Positions 19,222 through 30,431 of a stretch of 64,000 bases of DNA are shown here, in pieces. The notes under the pieces were generated by a model that searched no databases, was not told where the DNA came from, and saw only the letters and a program-made list of their open reading frames with translations. Made by a program: the position numbers and the translations under genes. The stretch is from assembly GCA_030765045.1 (NCBI GenBank), contig CM060967.1, positions 23,995,784 through 24,059,783 on the forward strand. Reading direction: 5' to 3'. Position 1 is the first letter of the stretch. Each line of letters begins with the position of its first letter. This DNA comes from Tenodera sinensis. Lineage: Eukaryota > Arthropoda > Insecta > Mantodea > Mantidae.

Positions 19222-21903
19222 ATGGCCCACGTAAGGGGAGGCACAATTTTAACTCGCGCACTGCTGTGGAATACAGATGGCATCCACAGGAAGCAACACG
19301 AACTTGAAAACTACCTACGGCGTAACAAAATTGACGTCGCATTCATCTGCGAAACAAAATTAAAGCACGAGCACACTTTTAAGCTCCAGGGGTATCAAAT
19401 CTTTCGGAACGACAGAATTGGCAGACAAGGGGGAGGGACTGCTATTTTGCTTAGAAATACTATTGCTCATGCTTCTGTTACGTTGCCTGTAATGGCAGCG
19501 TTAGAGTGCACAGCACTTAAAACACGTGTAAATAGTAAAACGGTTATGCTGGTAGCACTTTATCGGCCCCCTAACTCCCCAGACTTTACACAAGACCTCG
19601 AGCAGATCCTCGCTTTAGAGGAGCACGTTATAATTGCAGGAGATTTCAATGCCCGGCACCCCTGGTGGTTTTCACGCCGGGCAAACGCGGCGGGAAATCT
19701 CCTGGTTGAATTTATAACTGATAATGATGACATTGAGGTACATCTTCCCCCAGAACCCACCTTTTGGCATCGATCAGGGCACTTTGACGCTGAGATTTTG
19801 GACATCGTATTAACAAAAAATGCGACACTGTTAAATAACTTTACTGCTTATCACAGCCTGGACTCCGACCATCTTCCTGTGCATTTCGACATACAGGGTG
19901 GCATTTCAGCCAGTGCCTCTGGCCCTCAAAGTAGAGCTGAGACCGACTGGAATAAGTTCACCATTGAAATGCACGGGATGGCGCAACCCAGACTGTCATA
20001 CTATAGCGAGGCAGACATAGATGTCGCCATTGAAAACTTTACTGCCTCGCTACACACAGCCAAGAGAAATGCTACCACATACACCACAAGACCACCCGGT
20101 TTTTGCACGTACCCCGAGGTAGAGCAACTCATTGCGCGGAGACGACGCTTGACAAAACTGTGGCGATACACCCGTCAGCCTGAATATAAAGTGCTAGCAA
20201 AATGGCTACGCAACATCATTCGGCAACAAATTAAAATCAATAAAACTGAACAATGGGAAAACAAAATGCTGAGTACCACCCATTCGGACTCCTCTTTGGG
20301 GAAATTACTCAAGGCTTTCAAAGTTTCCACGAGCGTCAACTCCGCAACTGAGGCGCTGCACACTCAAAGCGGCTTGCACTTCTCCGCAGAGGAGAAAGCC
20401 GAGGTCTTCGCTGACTGTCTTGAAGATAGATTCACCGAAAACCCAGTGACCAACTGTGAAATAGAACGGGAGGTCCAGACATGGGTACAAACCTGGGTGG
20501 CGCAGAAGCAAGAGCAACAACTACCCACCATAACACCGCAGGAAATTTACAAGCTCATTAGGAAATTGCCGAATGGGAAAGCTGCCGGTCCAGACAAAGT
20601 GACTAATGAGGAACTTAAGCATCTCCCGAGAAAAGCTCTGGTGCAACTAACAAAGATATTTAACGCCTGTTTGCAGCAAGGCTATTTCCCCTCTACTTGG
20701 AAACGAGCTAAGGTTATCATGCTCCCAAAGCAAGGGAAAAGCACCAGACAACCGCAAAACTACCGTCCCATTAGTCTTTTGTCTACTATTGGTAAACTGC
20801 TCGAAAAATGTATCCTTTCTCGACTTCAAAAACAAGTCTCGGCAACACATGAACTCTCAAATTCACAGTTTGGCTTTAGAAAAGGACATTCCACTGAACT
20901 ACAGCTCCTCAGACTAACTGATGACGTAACAGAGCAATTTAACAATGGGGCTTCAACGTTGGCGCTATTTCTGGACGTAGAAGCTGCATTTGACCGGTGC
21001 TGGCACAATGGCCTTATTTATAAACTGCACCACAATTTCCCGGCTCTTCAAAATTATCTATACTTGCTGCACAATTTTCTAGAAAATCGGCAGTTTTACG
21101 TCCAAGTGGGCCGCTCCTCCTCACGGGAGCGAGTGATGCGGGCTGGCGTCCCACAAGGGGCAATAATGTCCCCTTTTCTGTATATATTGTTCACCAATGA
21201 TTTCCCAGTGGACGCCAGATGCAAGGTCGCCATGTATGCTGACGACACTGCAATGTACAACCACCATAGAAATCCACGTTTCGGCCTTGCAGAAATGCAA
21301 CGTTATGTGAACAACTTCCTCTCATGGCAACATGACTGGAAAATCAAAATTAATCCCGACAAATGCCAGCTGATTCATTTCTCTAAGCGGCGTCACACTT
21401 TGGCAACGGACCTAACGGTCGGTGGTCAAATATTGCACTGCCGTCAGCAAGTTAAATACTTAGGTGTCACCTTGAACCGCACAATGTGTTGGTCCACCCA
21501 CATAAAAAATAGCGCCAATAAAGGCAGACAGCGGCTAAAGTTGTGCGCCCCCATCTTCCGTAGTAAACAGTTGCGACTAAAGTCAAAACTTATACTATAT
21601 AGGTCATTTATTCTCTCGGTGGTCCTGTATGCATGTGTGGCCTGGGCTAATGCCTCCAAAACTGCCCTCAAACAACTCCAAACCCTCCAAAACCTCTCCC
21701 TCCGGAAAATCCTCTCTGCTCCCATCCTAACCACTAACCGAACCCTTCACCAGGAAACCCAGATCCTAACCATTCCCGAGGCAATAGCGAAAAGAGCCAC
21801 TGTCGCGTGGGCGCGCATCAGAAACCATGACAATTACGTGATTGCCTATATTGGCAAAGGTGAGCCGAAGCATCGGAAACACACTAGAATTAAGATGTTT
21901 TAG
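19222..21903 (+). CDS. Jockey-like ORF2: endonuclease-reverse transcriptase
   Basis: 893 uninterrupted codons starting at the ATG directly after the ORF1 stop (TAAATG). Residues ~10-225 are an AP-endonuclease-like domain with N17, E44 (ICETKL), Y114 (LYRPPN), D141/N143 (GDFNARHPW) and S215-D216-H217 all present. The usual NANG motif reads NTDG. Residues ~500-760 are the reverse transcriptase: NYRPISLLS (513-521), QFGFRKGHST (549-558), D585 in LFLDVEAAFD, AGVPQGAIMSP (641-651), the YADD active site with D674/D675, and YLGVTL (746-751). A ~130-residue C-terminal tail follows without RNase H or a zinc finger. Length and order are normal for Jockey elements, and nothing catalytic is missing. The enzyme would nick chromosomal DNA and copy element RNA there. 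The abutting stop/start suggests translation by reinitiation after ORF1. Confidence 0.9.
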   Translation: MAHVRGGTILTRALLWNTDGIHRKQHELENYLRRNKIDVAFICETKLKHEHTFKLQGYQIFRNDRIGRQGGGTAILLRNTIAHASVTLPVMAALECTALKTRVNSKTVMLVALYRPPNSPDFTQDLEQILALEEHVIIAGDFNARHPWWFSRRANAAGNLLVEFITDNDDIEVHLPPEPTFWHRSGHFDAEILDIVLTKNATLLNNFTAYHSLDSDHLPVHFDIQGGISASASGPQSRAETDWNKFTIEMHGMAQPRLSYYSEADIDVAIENFTASLHTAKRNATTYTTRPPGFCTYPEVEQLIARRRRLTKLWRYTRQPEYKVLAKWLRNIIRQQIKINKTEQWENKMLSTTHSDSSLGKLLKAFKVSTSVNSATEALHTQSGLHFSAEEKAEVFADCLEDRFTENPVTNCEIEREVQTWVQTWVAQKQEQQLPTITPQEIYKLIRKLPNGKAAGPDKVTNEELKHLPRKALVQLTKIFNACLQQGYFPSTWKRAKVIMLPKQGKSTRQPQNYRPISLLSTIGKLLEKCILSRLQKQVSATHELSNSQFGFRKGHSTELQLLRLTDDVTEQFNNGASTLALFLDVEAAFDRCWHNGLIYKLHHNFPALQNYLYLLHNFLENRQFYVQVGRSSSRERVMRAGVPQGAIMSPFLYILFTNDFPVDARCKVAMYADDTAMYNHHRNPRFGLAEMQRYVNNFLSWQHDWKIKINPDKCQLIHFSKRRHTLATDLTVGGQILHCRQQVKYLGVTLNRTMCWSTHIKNSANKGRQRLKLCAPIFRSKQLRLKSKLILYRSFILSVVLYACVAWANASKTALKQLQTLQNLSLRKILSAPILTTNRTLHQETQILTIPEAIAKRATVAWARIRNHDNYVIAYIGKGEPKHRKHTRIKMF

Positions 21904-22092
21904 ACGTCGTTCGGCTCACCGACTGGTGTGCGTCCGCGCAAAGAAGGGCCCTAGGCCGCACACACGTTACCTCAGAGGCCTGTATCCCAGGGAACCAGTC
22001 AGGAGCTGCAACCTGGTCCGCCCAGGAAAACTGCGGAAAAAACTGTACATAGTAAAGTGTATATAGTGCAGTGTGTGTAAATATGTATATAC

Positions 22093-22156
<64 letters not shown>

Positions 22157-22457
22157 GATGGGACATATGTGTGGTATGCCCAGGAGTGAGTGTGTGTATA
22201 TATCCGTGTATATAAATTAAAAAAAAAAAATATATCAAAAACTGACCAAAAAAAAAAAAAACTGAGAATACGCCCAAAAACTGTTCTCGGTGGGCTAAGG
22301 CTGCCCACTGTATGGGTTTTTTAAAAGATAAAGCAAACCCGAATTCACAATTATTGTAAAATTATAATTAATGTTAATTTTGGCCTGTAAGCCGGGCCCC
22401 TCTGTACCGGCACCAGGCAAATGCTTTCTTTAATAAAATAAGTTGGAGTTGAAGTTG
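21904..22457 (+). other. 3' UTR of the Jockey-like element with (GT)n at 22,094-22,157
   Basis: Contains about 30 GT repeats, two A-rich tracts at 22,219-22,260, and AATAAA near 22,431. It ends in AGTTGGAGTTGAAGTTG, a short simple-repeat tail rather than poly-A. Confidence 0.7.
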
Positions 22458-22549
22458 AATGAAATTAAAGATGTTCCGCATTATGTACGTGAAAGTAATG
22501 ATGGCTACAAATATAAAGGAGGTCCCAGGCTAAAAGGCAACTAGCGACT

Positions 22550-23095
22550 GCGTGTGAGGTGAATGCCAGAAGGGACAAGATGGAGACAGGAATGAATATA
22601 GAGAGGAATAAATTCCAGAGTGGACGAAATGAAGATAGAAGTAAATAAGGTAAACTCCGTAACGGAACAAATGAAATCCGGAGTGGACAAGATGGGGAAT
22701 GAAGTAACACAGTGAAGTCCAGTATGGAAGAAATGAAGAGGAACTTGCCATCTAGACTGACGAATTTCGGAAGCGAAGTAAAGACATGGAGATCTGAGCT
22801 GGAAAAGACGAGATGAAGATACAGCTTCCGGCGAAGTGGCGGGGAACTGGTCGGCGTGAAGGAAGTCACGGAAGAACTCGGTGGGAAGGTGGAGGACGTC
22901 GGGGAACGTCTTGGCGCCCTGGAAGGAAGAGTTGGTGGAAGCGTCAAGGATGGTAGGGGCGGACGGGATAGCGCGGACCTGGGGAGGGAGCACGTAGTGG
23001 CCGAGGTGACGTACAGTTTCGTGAACGGAAGAACGGAGGATATCAGCACGGACGGCAGGATACCGAAGAAGCCGAGTGAATACGAGTGCAGCAGT
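22550..23095 (+). pseudogene. Decayed Gag-like coiled-coil coding remnant
   Basis: Across shifting plus frames the translation keeps a Met/Glu/Lys/Val pattern: RVDEMKIEVNKVN with EQMKSGVDKMGNEVTQ (about 22,616-22,712), SMEEMKRNLPSRLTNFG (about 22,722-22,772), then VKEVTEELGGKVEDVGERLG (about 22,853-22,912). Stops and at least one frame change separate the blocks. The style matches Gag proteins of arthropod LTR retrotransposons, of which the fragment at 1-134 is a living-looking example. No LTR was found beside it. Function is lost. Confidence 0.4.
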
Positions 23096-23097
23096 GA

Positions 23098-23310
23098 CCA
23101 TGGTGGCAACGCCAGTGCCTCACGTCCAAGAGGTCGCGAGTTCGAATCTCGCTTAGGGCGAGTTATCCGGATAAGGCTTTTTCCGAGGTTTTTCCTTATC
23201 CCGAGAAGGCGAATGTCGGGTCAAGTTCCATGGACCTCGGGCTCATTTGAGCATCATTTGAACCGTTTCATTCATTCATCGTCCGGTATGACACTACGAT
23301 GGAGTATATT
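23098..23310 (+). mobile_element. tRNA-derived SINE
   Basis: CATGGTGGCAACGCCAGTGC leads into the B box GCGAGTTCGAATCTCGC (about 23,136-23,152). A conserved-looking body TTTTTCCGAGGTTTTTCC follows, then a tail containing TTCATTCATTCATCGTCCGG. Related fragments lie at 39,480, 16,150 and 46,490-46,560. Confidence 0.6.
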
Positions 23311-23318
23311 AATACAAG

Positions 23319-23640
23319 AAAAATCTGATGTGTTGCACTCACATGGCTTTCTCTACTCTTATACTAAACATTCTTACAACTCTTATTTCTATATCTTCTT
23401 AGTGTTAGTAGAGATAAACATTTGCAGAAATTATCTTATTCCTTATCTTCCTGTAGGTACAAGGAGAATATGGGAATACAGTACGCTTTGAGCGATAGTA
23501 AAATCTTTTAAAGCTTTCAAATTTCATTCTCTCTGCACAGTTAACATATCAAATTGAATAACGATGTTCCATTTGACAGAAGTATAAGTTCTCCAAAACA
23601 CACAAATAACAAGGAATATTTCCGAAATTGTTCACCCTAC
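23319..23640 (+). repeat. Family A repeat, left third
   Basis: Begins AAAAATCTGATGTGTTGCAC and breaks after GAAATTGTTCACCCTACATG, where a tRNA-like sequence begins. Confidence 0.85.
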
Positions 23641-23644
23641 ATGC

Positions 23645-23725
23645 GTTTACCTGGGATCGAACTCGGGCCGCTTTGATGAGAAGTGAATGGTCTAACAACT
23701 TGGCTACGGTGCGGCCATCACTTGT
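23645..23725 (-). mobile_element. tRNA-like SINE head (inverted)
   Basis: In reverse it has GCACCGTAGCCAAGTTGTTA (A box) and GAGTTCGATCCCAGG (B box). The acceptor ends do not pair convincingly, so it is more likely a SINE than a tRNA gene. Confidence 0.5.
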
Positions 23726-24563
23726 GGTGTTATCAGTTAACTAGAGGTTTCCAATTTTGGGGCGCACTTATACCCAAAGAATTGTATTTTTGTATTTTTA
23801 TTCTTCGTTTGTGCTAGTTGTTGGGAATAAAAATAATGTGTTTTTTTGCTGAATTTTAGGACAATGGGCATTCATTTAGTAACGTTAATAACTTTGGCGC
23901 TACTACGGTATGTGACAACAATGTATGGCATTTGAAACTTTTGCTGCGACAATGGATTCCTTGAGCAACTTGTGATGAAGGTGTTAAAAGTGAAATGGCG
24001 TGCAGAGAAGTTGTTGCTCCTTTGAACACATTACATAAATTTGCTTTTAGGTGGCGTTGGAAGCGAGAGGTTTATAAATAACGTGGCAGTCACGTGACAC
24101 GTCACCTCTTGAAATTTGATTTACAGCGGGGCAGAGGTAATGGACCTCTAATGATTATTTTTCTGTGGACGCATTAAGATATGGGCGCCATCTGTCACTG
24201 ATTGTTACACTAAATGTGGAAGGTGTGATACACGCGAAGGTTTCAGAAGTGTGCGCTTTGAATTTATTATTCCGTCTAAAATGTCCAAAAATGTTAATTG
24301 TTTTACACTAGCTGTACCCGGCATGCGTCGCAATGCTAAGTAAAATAAACAAGTCTTTGGTTTTATAATCTCTTTATTGAGGTGCATTTTGATGCCGAAA
24401 TTATAGACGCATAAAATTAATCACTTAAAAAGGATTTTAAAACAAAATCTATGTTGCGCTCACATTACCTTCTCTAATCTTAAGGTTATACAATCGTGAA
24501 GCAAAATGAATACTTGCTTCAATTTTGAATTCGACTTTTACTTCCTAAAGAATGTCATTCATT
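23726..24563. other. Unassigned spacer
   Basis: At about 24,308-24,340 TAGCTGTACCCGGCATGCGT resembles the CCCGGC-type start of a widespread insect repeat. At about 24,448-24,480 TTGCGCTCACATTACC is a degenerate family A left end. Otherwise nothing is recognised. Confidence 0.4.
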
Positions 24564-25440
24564 TTTACTTTCTCTACTGCTAAGTAGGGGAAGTATTGTA
24601 TTCCACCCAAAAATTCGATGTCGAGATTTTACCGGAAATATATGTTTTGAGGCCCCCTGAATCCAAAAAAAGCATTTTTAGAAAATGTCCGTGTGCGTGT
24701 CTGTGTGTCAGTCTGTGTGTCTGTGTGTCAGTCTGTCAGTCTGTGGACACCATAACTCAAAAACGAAAAGTCGGTTAAAAACCAAAGTTGGTATTTAAGT
24801 TTCATGTCTTTCAAGGATGCGACACAAAGATTTTGAAGAAAATAGCTCCACCCTACAACACCCTTTACATGGAAGATTTTTCGAAAATTTCGATTTTCTT
24901 GAAAATGGCTCTAACGATTTTGATTAAAATGTCATATGTTTGAGATATTTTGATGACAAATGAAATGTATATCTTGAATTTTCTGGCTATAGCCCCTGTA
25001 GTCGTATTTACTCTGGAGGACTTTTGCATAACTGGTAAACCGTTAGAGATAGACCAAATTATACTATACAAAAATGTAGATATTGCTAAAATACACAACT
25101 TATGTCTCAATACATTCTCTTGTAGGGTGAACCATTTCGGAGATATTCCTTGTTATGTGTGTGAGTTTCGGAAAACTTAGAACTTTCGTGAAATGGATCA
25201 TCGTTGTTCATTTTTTTATATGTTAAGTGTGCAAAGACAAAAGAATCTCAAATATTTGACTATCGCACAAAGCCTACTAAATTCTAACATTCCCTTTGCA
25301 CCAATAAGAAAATAAGCAATAAGATAATTTGTACAAATGTTTGTCTCAGCTAACAAGAAAGAAGATATAGGAATAAGAGTTTGTAAGAGTGGTTAGTACA
25401 AGAGTAGAGAAAGTCATGTGAGTGCAACACATCAGATTTT
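24564..25440 (-). repeat. Family A repeat, full-length copy
   Basis: Runs from TTTACTTTCTCTACTGCTAA to CAACACATCAGATTTT, the cleanest minus-strand copy. It has an 81-codon version of the family's weak open frame (24865-25110). Satellite-like units begin 45 bp beyond its left terminus. Confidence 0.9.
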
Positions 25441-25486
25441 TTTATATAGGTTTAATGAATTATTTGTACAAGACACACTATAGGAA

Positions 25487-25690
25487 GAAGTATGATTGTG
25501 TTTCATAAAAGAAAAGTGGGTAGAGAAAATATTGTGAAAGTGATACGTTACATTTCTATTTCAAACACTGAAAATTGTATGAAGAGTTTGTATAAGAGGA
25601 AGTAGAGAAGGCTATGTGAATGTGTTATGTAAAAGAAAAGCGGGTAGAGAAAACCATATGATTGTAATACGGTGTATTGTAAAATGGTTA
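25487..25690 (-). repeat. Short satellite-like array, two units
   Basis: GTAGAGAAAATATTGTGAAAG, GTAGAGAAGGCTATGTGAAT and GTAGAGAAAACCATATGATT recur with ATACG and TTTCTATTTCAAACAC words, as in the larger array at 30.6-31.97 kb. Confidence 0.65.
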
Positions 25691-26343
25691 GCATATATAT
25701 CTTTGTCTCTGCAGTTTTAAATTCAAAATATTGAGCAATTCAAAGAAGTCTGATAAACACGCAAAGTGCTGGTTATATGTATAATCTACAAATATAAGAT
25801 CCTGTTTTCTTTGAACTTATCGAAAATATTTTAATGTGAGAATGCTTTTGAGAGCTTCAGTATGCTAGAAAACAGCTTGTTGATCATTACTTAACTCTTG
25901 ACACAATATCTCAAAAAATCTAGTATTCACAACCTGGATTTGATATAATTCACTACTTAGTTACTAACTGCAAAACAGTTTTAAGTGTTTCAGACAGAGT
26001 CAAGCCACAATTTATATACAAGAAATGCCACTAGTAGTTGTTAATTTATCTAGATAATTTTATTAGCACGAGTTGCATTTATTAAGACCATTTCACGAAT
26101 TAAAGGAAGATACAGCGTATGAAATTGTGGCAGTGCCATAAGTTGGAGTATCTGTTGTTAATTTAGGTTATATGGGCGGCTAAACTCTTGGAAGAATTGC
26201 CAAACAGCAAAAGCGTTCACTCGCTTAGCGGTTGTTTTCATTTTTTGTTTCTATTATTGGATTAACCCTATTACAGTAAATTCACACTTCTATTCATACT
26301 TCCAGACTAGGGAAAATGGGTAAAAAAAATTCTCAATTTCCAG
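25691..26343. other. Unassigned AT-rich DNA
   Basis: No coding, repeat family or structural signal was recognised. Confidence 0.5.
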
Positions 26344-26412
26344 TCGAGAATCGAACCCGGGACCTGTTGTACAACAGACAGACGCTCTACCGACTGAGCT
26401 ACGTGGCCAGAC
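26344..26412 (-). mobile_element. tRNA-like SINE head (inverted)
   Basis: In reverse it reads CACGTAGCTCAGTCGGTAGA (A box, D-arm pairing GCTC/GAGC) and CCCGGGTTCGATTCTCG (B box). The middle forms an uninterrupted CTGTTGTACAACAG hairpin instead of a 7-base anticodon loop, so it is not a canonical tRNA gene. Confidence 0.55.
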
Positions 26413-27130
26413 CATTTAATAAAGTGGGAATGAAAGTAAGAAATAAGTTAAGAGCTTTAGAGATCTTGATTAGGAAATCCATAGAGAAAGCATGTGCTAC
26501 GAAACCAGCTTTTAAATGTTACGTAGTTAAGGCTGTCGTGGTTCAAACGTATTTGACCAAAGGAAATTGAAAATTCCAAAGCGGTTTTGTGGGAAATGAA
26601 CATGGTCCATTCCAGCAAAGCACGCTCTACCATTCTTGTCCACTTAGCCATTTCGGGGTAAATTTAGGAAGAGCTTATACAAGGGTCGTTAGTGGGGCAT
26701 TTCACAGAAATGCATTTGCGTGGAGAGAGATGTTTCAGACCATGCAATTTATATGGAAATGTGTGTAAAATTTATAACTCATTCAGCTCTTTTTGAGCAA
26801 GTCTATGTAGAGCAGCTATTTCTGCCTTGAGATTAATTACTTCCTGCTAGGTTCACAAAGCTCTCCACGGTAAACACCCCCAGCAAAGGGAATTTGATTG
26901 AATTTGACTTAATTTTTCCTCCCGACGCGACCTGTTTGTGAGCGAAGGCTTCAAGAAAATTCCTGTGTCCCATTTTCCTTCCAAAGTGGCAAAGGTAAAA
27001 GATTTACCCAAAGGTGATGAAGCACGCGGCATACCTTTGTTCTTTCTTGAGGCAGTTTGGCGCAAAGGAAAGCAATTTTTACTTTCTTGGCTGCAAAATT
27101 AAGGAAATTTACGTTCAATATAGTAATTTC

Positions 27131-27192
27131 ACCAAGCGGGGTCGCTCAGGCGTTAACGTATGCAGTCCCGGGTTCAAATCCCGTGGCTAACC
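27131..27192 (+). mobile_element. tRNA-like SINE head
   Basis: GGGGTCGCTCAGGCGTTAAC (A box) is followed by CCCGGGTTCAAATCCCGTGG (B box). The interval is too short for a tRNA and matches the compact heads of the SINEs at 1.15 and 35.5 kb. Confidence 0.55.
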
Positions 27193-29094
27193 AATTCAAC
27201 TGGGCTTTGTTCCTTTGTTTCCTTCACTTCCTGCTGTTGTATTTCCATTTTTCTACATCTCTCTTCCTCTTTTTGCTTCTATTTTCCTCATTTTCTTCAT
27301 TTACAAGCACAACAAACCTTTCATCATCAGCCATCTTGTGTCCAAACCATGACATGTGAAAGCTGGTCTCCCATTGGCCAATGCGGTATACAGCTGACCT
27401 ATCAGGACAAAGGTTTCAAACAGGAGTGAGATAGCCCCATATTCCACTCAGAATACCTGAAAGCTCTTCAAAAGACTTTTATCTATCTCTCGAATATGTC
27501 AGAGGGGCTATCCTACACTCTTAATAGTTCAATAAACTAACACTAGATGGACTCAGGTTACATAATATGCAACTAGTTCATATTTGACCAAAATGAGGGA
27601 TAGCCCCTTATTCCACTAAGCCCTTCAATTGCTCCAGCCTCATAATTCTTCCCATCTTTTTATTGGTATTCCTATTTTCAATGAGAAGAAGATGGTAATG
27701 GAATGCGAGAGTTATCCATTGTTTGCAAATGACCGTCGCATTTTTTTCTATTTATTTATATATTTTCTTGTAACGAAAATATGTCTAATTTTGTTATAAA
27801 GTAGATTAGGACATTAACGAAGCAAGAGAAAGATAAAGTGAGAATAAATATATCTGAAGAAGAATGGTTGAAACATAAGGAATTATGGTATAAATCGGAA
27901 GAAAATGAAATGGAGGATAAAATACTCAAAACATCTATACACTTAATTACTGAGGAAGAATTAAATTATCTTTACCAGGTATGAAAAATAGAAATGACTT
28001 CAAATTCAGTATGTGTTTCAATTTTGACGACTCTAGTAAACTCTGAAAATATAATGCAAATGGGGTAAAAATCAAAATTCCAAAACTCCCCTAAGCAGTA
28101 GCATATACTCTGTGCCGGTAGGCCACCCGTTCTACTGCTCTGTCTATATCTGAAACAGGCCGTGCCTAAGAGAGAATAATGCACAACAGGAAGTACCGAA
28201 CCAGCTTCTTCGCAGCCCATTGCAGAGAGTCGACACAGTCGAGTGAGTGAATGAAGCTGTTGAAGGCGGAATTATTGTAAAGTATGATGGCAGGCAGCGC
28301 TGTGTAGGAGGAAGCGATAAGTTTAATTCCCTAGTACGTCGGCTGGGGAATACCCACTAATCGTTTCTGTTACAGGCTGAGAGGCCCCGGGCGCATCGAA
28401 AGGGTTCGAAATTCCCTTGAGAGAATGAAGCTTGTAACCTCTAATTTGGAGATAGGCGCCTGCATCGCTGACAAACTTCTGCGAAAATGATGGAATAGTT
28501 TTCTGCTCTACTGTATTCAGTCCAAGGAAGCGTGAAACTACTGAACGAGCAGAAACCCAGAGAATATGTAATACAACTAAACGGAATTAACAAGGAATGT
28601 AGTACATAGAGTTCCCACTGGGAGTTTCTCTCAAATTTAACAGTAGATAAAGGACAGTAGACTCAAGTGTTGAAGTTTGCAACCACATCCAGAATTACAC
28701 ATTTTTATTTTCCTTATAATTAGGGCGTAAACTAAAACATTACACCTATATCCTATGCTTAACATAGAAAAACCATCTCTTCCTAATAATTTTATTGCAA
28801 ATTGTTCAAGTCTATTGTAATATGAACTTCAAAGTGGATCAGAATGGAATTTTATTTGTATTTATTAATATTCTTAGACATTATTATTACAATATTAACA
28901 GCTTTATGTACTTTCTATGACCTATGAGAGAATATTCTGTTTTCTCATGTCATGATTATAATTTGCTAAAAAGCTGTAGCGAGTCTGGCCAGAATAATGA
29001 AGCGAAATTAGCGATGCAAAGAATTAATTAAAGTTGACAATTACCATAAAAATTAACAAAAATAAATGCTGCTTTTGGGTTTAATTTTTTAAAT
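27193..29094. other. Unassigned spacer
   Basis: The largest stretch without a recognised repeat in the left half. Short open frames at 27,160-27,429 and 27,972-28,220 have no domain. It may be unique host intergenic or intronic DNA. Confidence 0.4.
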
Positions 29095-29630
29095 CTGCAG
29101 TAAGTAGAGATAGAAGTACATAAAATTCGATATTAAGATTTCTCCGAAAACTTTCTTTGAGATTTACTGAATAAAAAGAAAGCATTTTTATAAAAAGTGT
29201 GTGTGTGTGGGTGTGTGCGTGTGTGTCCGTGCCTGCCTGTCACAGAACAGCATCATTCAAAAACGAAAAGTTGGTTGAATAACAAAGGATATTTAAGTTC
29301 AAAATCTCTCAAAGATGCCACCAAGATTTTGAAAAATATCCACACCATGCATAAATGCCCTTTGCAAAAATGTGTTTCGTTGTTTTTTACTCGCAAACAT
29401 AGTTTTGATTAAAATATCACACTACAAGCTATTTTCTTGACGAATTAAATACCTAACAGCCATTATCAAGATAATATCCTTATTTTTGTGGGAATAACCT
29501 GTATGACTTTTTATAACTGGTAGAGTGTAAGAGATAAATAATTTATTTACTACAGATACAACAGCAGTTTCTGTCTAATAATATTTTTGTGGAGTTAACC
29601 CTATTTCCGAGATATTCCTAGTCATTATTT
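29095..29630 (-). repeat. Family A repeat, old diverged copy, right part
   Basis: Recognisable by GCAGTAAGTAGAGATAGAAG, AAAGCATTTTTATAAAAAG, a TG tract, ATTCAAAAACGAAAAGTTGG and CCGAGATATTCCTAG. It is much more diverged than other copies. Its left part resumes at 30,432 after about 800 bp of unrelated DNA. Confidence 0.65.
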
Positions 29631-30431
29631 TGAATTTTTATATACTTATCTTAATCTCAAATTTGAAACCATTCATTTTCCTATTCTTACAGAGAGAAAT
29701 TATGTATCTTCAGAAATGATTTTTCTATGGACCGCTCCATATATTTATTCATACTTTAAGAACCAAACTGAGTTGGCACAATATTGTGTATACATAGCTA
29801 TTAGTAAGATGTCTGAAATGCTGATTATGGAAGAATATTGCATAACAGTTAACCTAAAATATTTTATCAATAAAATTAGCTGAGTTTAACAGTCACGTAC
29901 AGCATATATATTCAAAACAATCTGCATTTTTTTTGTTTCATTTATAATGCAGCCTTTAATATTTAATATCATCCAGGCGGCCTTTTCCTGTAGAACAATT
30001 GCAATAACGTTTAATCATTTATTGCGCAGGTTTGGGTTGAAAAGGAATAGCATGTTGAGGCTCATATAGAGTGAATCAAATTGATTACTTAGAAAAAAAT
30101 AAAGATAAGGGCCATAAAATTCACAAAAAAGGTGTAAATATTTTGGGCCTACAAAATAAGATAATAAATGGGAGTCTCTAAAAGTGAGAGACAGATCATG
30201 CGCATTAGTAAAAGATTGGAGAACCCAAGGCATTTCGAAAGAGACCATCTTTTGGTTAAAATTAAGGATAGAAGGCACAGAACTGACGTAGACAAAATTT
30301 CCTTTGTGAAAAGAACCATTGAAGCAATACTTACAGACTCTTCTCCAATGGGAGGTCATTAATTTATCTGTTGGTGATACAAAGAAAGCGGTATTTCAAA
30401 GTCACCATATGGTGGCCACTCTTACTACATT
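29631..30431. other. Unassigned insert between two halves of a family A copy
   Basis: The sequence contains opposed open frames (114 codons minus, 64 codons plus at 30,015-30,362) with no known domain. Its position suggests an insertion into an old family A copy, but no terminal repeats were found. Confidence 0.35.

Larger units (their letters stand above)
16583..22457 (+). mobile_element. Jockey-like non-LTR retrotransposon, nearly intact
   Basis: The layout is a long 5' leader with tandem repeats, ORF1 (17473-19221, one nonsense codon), ORF2 (19222-21903, intact), a 3' untranslated region with a (GT)n tract, AATAAA near 22,431, and a short GTTGAA-type tail. Boundaries are set by an 11-bp candidate target duplication, AATGAAATTAA, at 16,572-16,582 and 22,458-22,468. 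The match is AT-rich, so the 5' limit is less certain than the 3' limit. No RNase H domain follows the reverse transcriptase, as is usual for the Jockey clade. Total length is about 5.9 kb. The nearly unbroken frames suggest recent insertion. Confidence 0.8.

Noticed and set aside
26344..26412. Functional tRNA gene
   Set aside because: The anticodon region is an uninterrupted hairpin with no proper 7-base loop.
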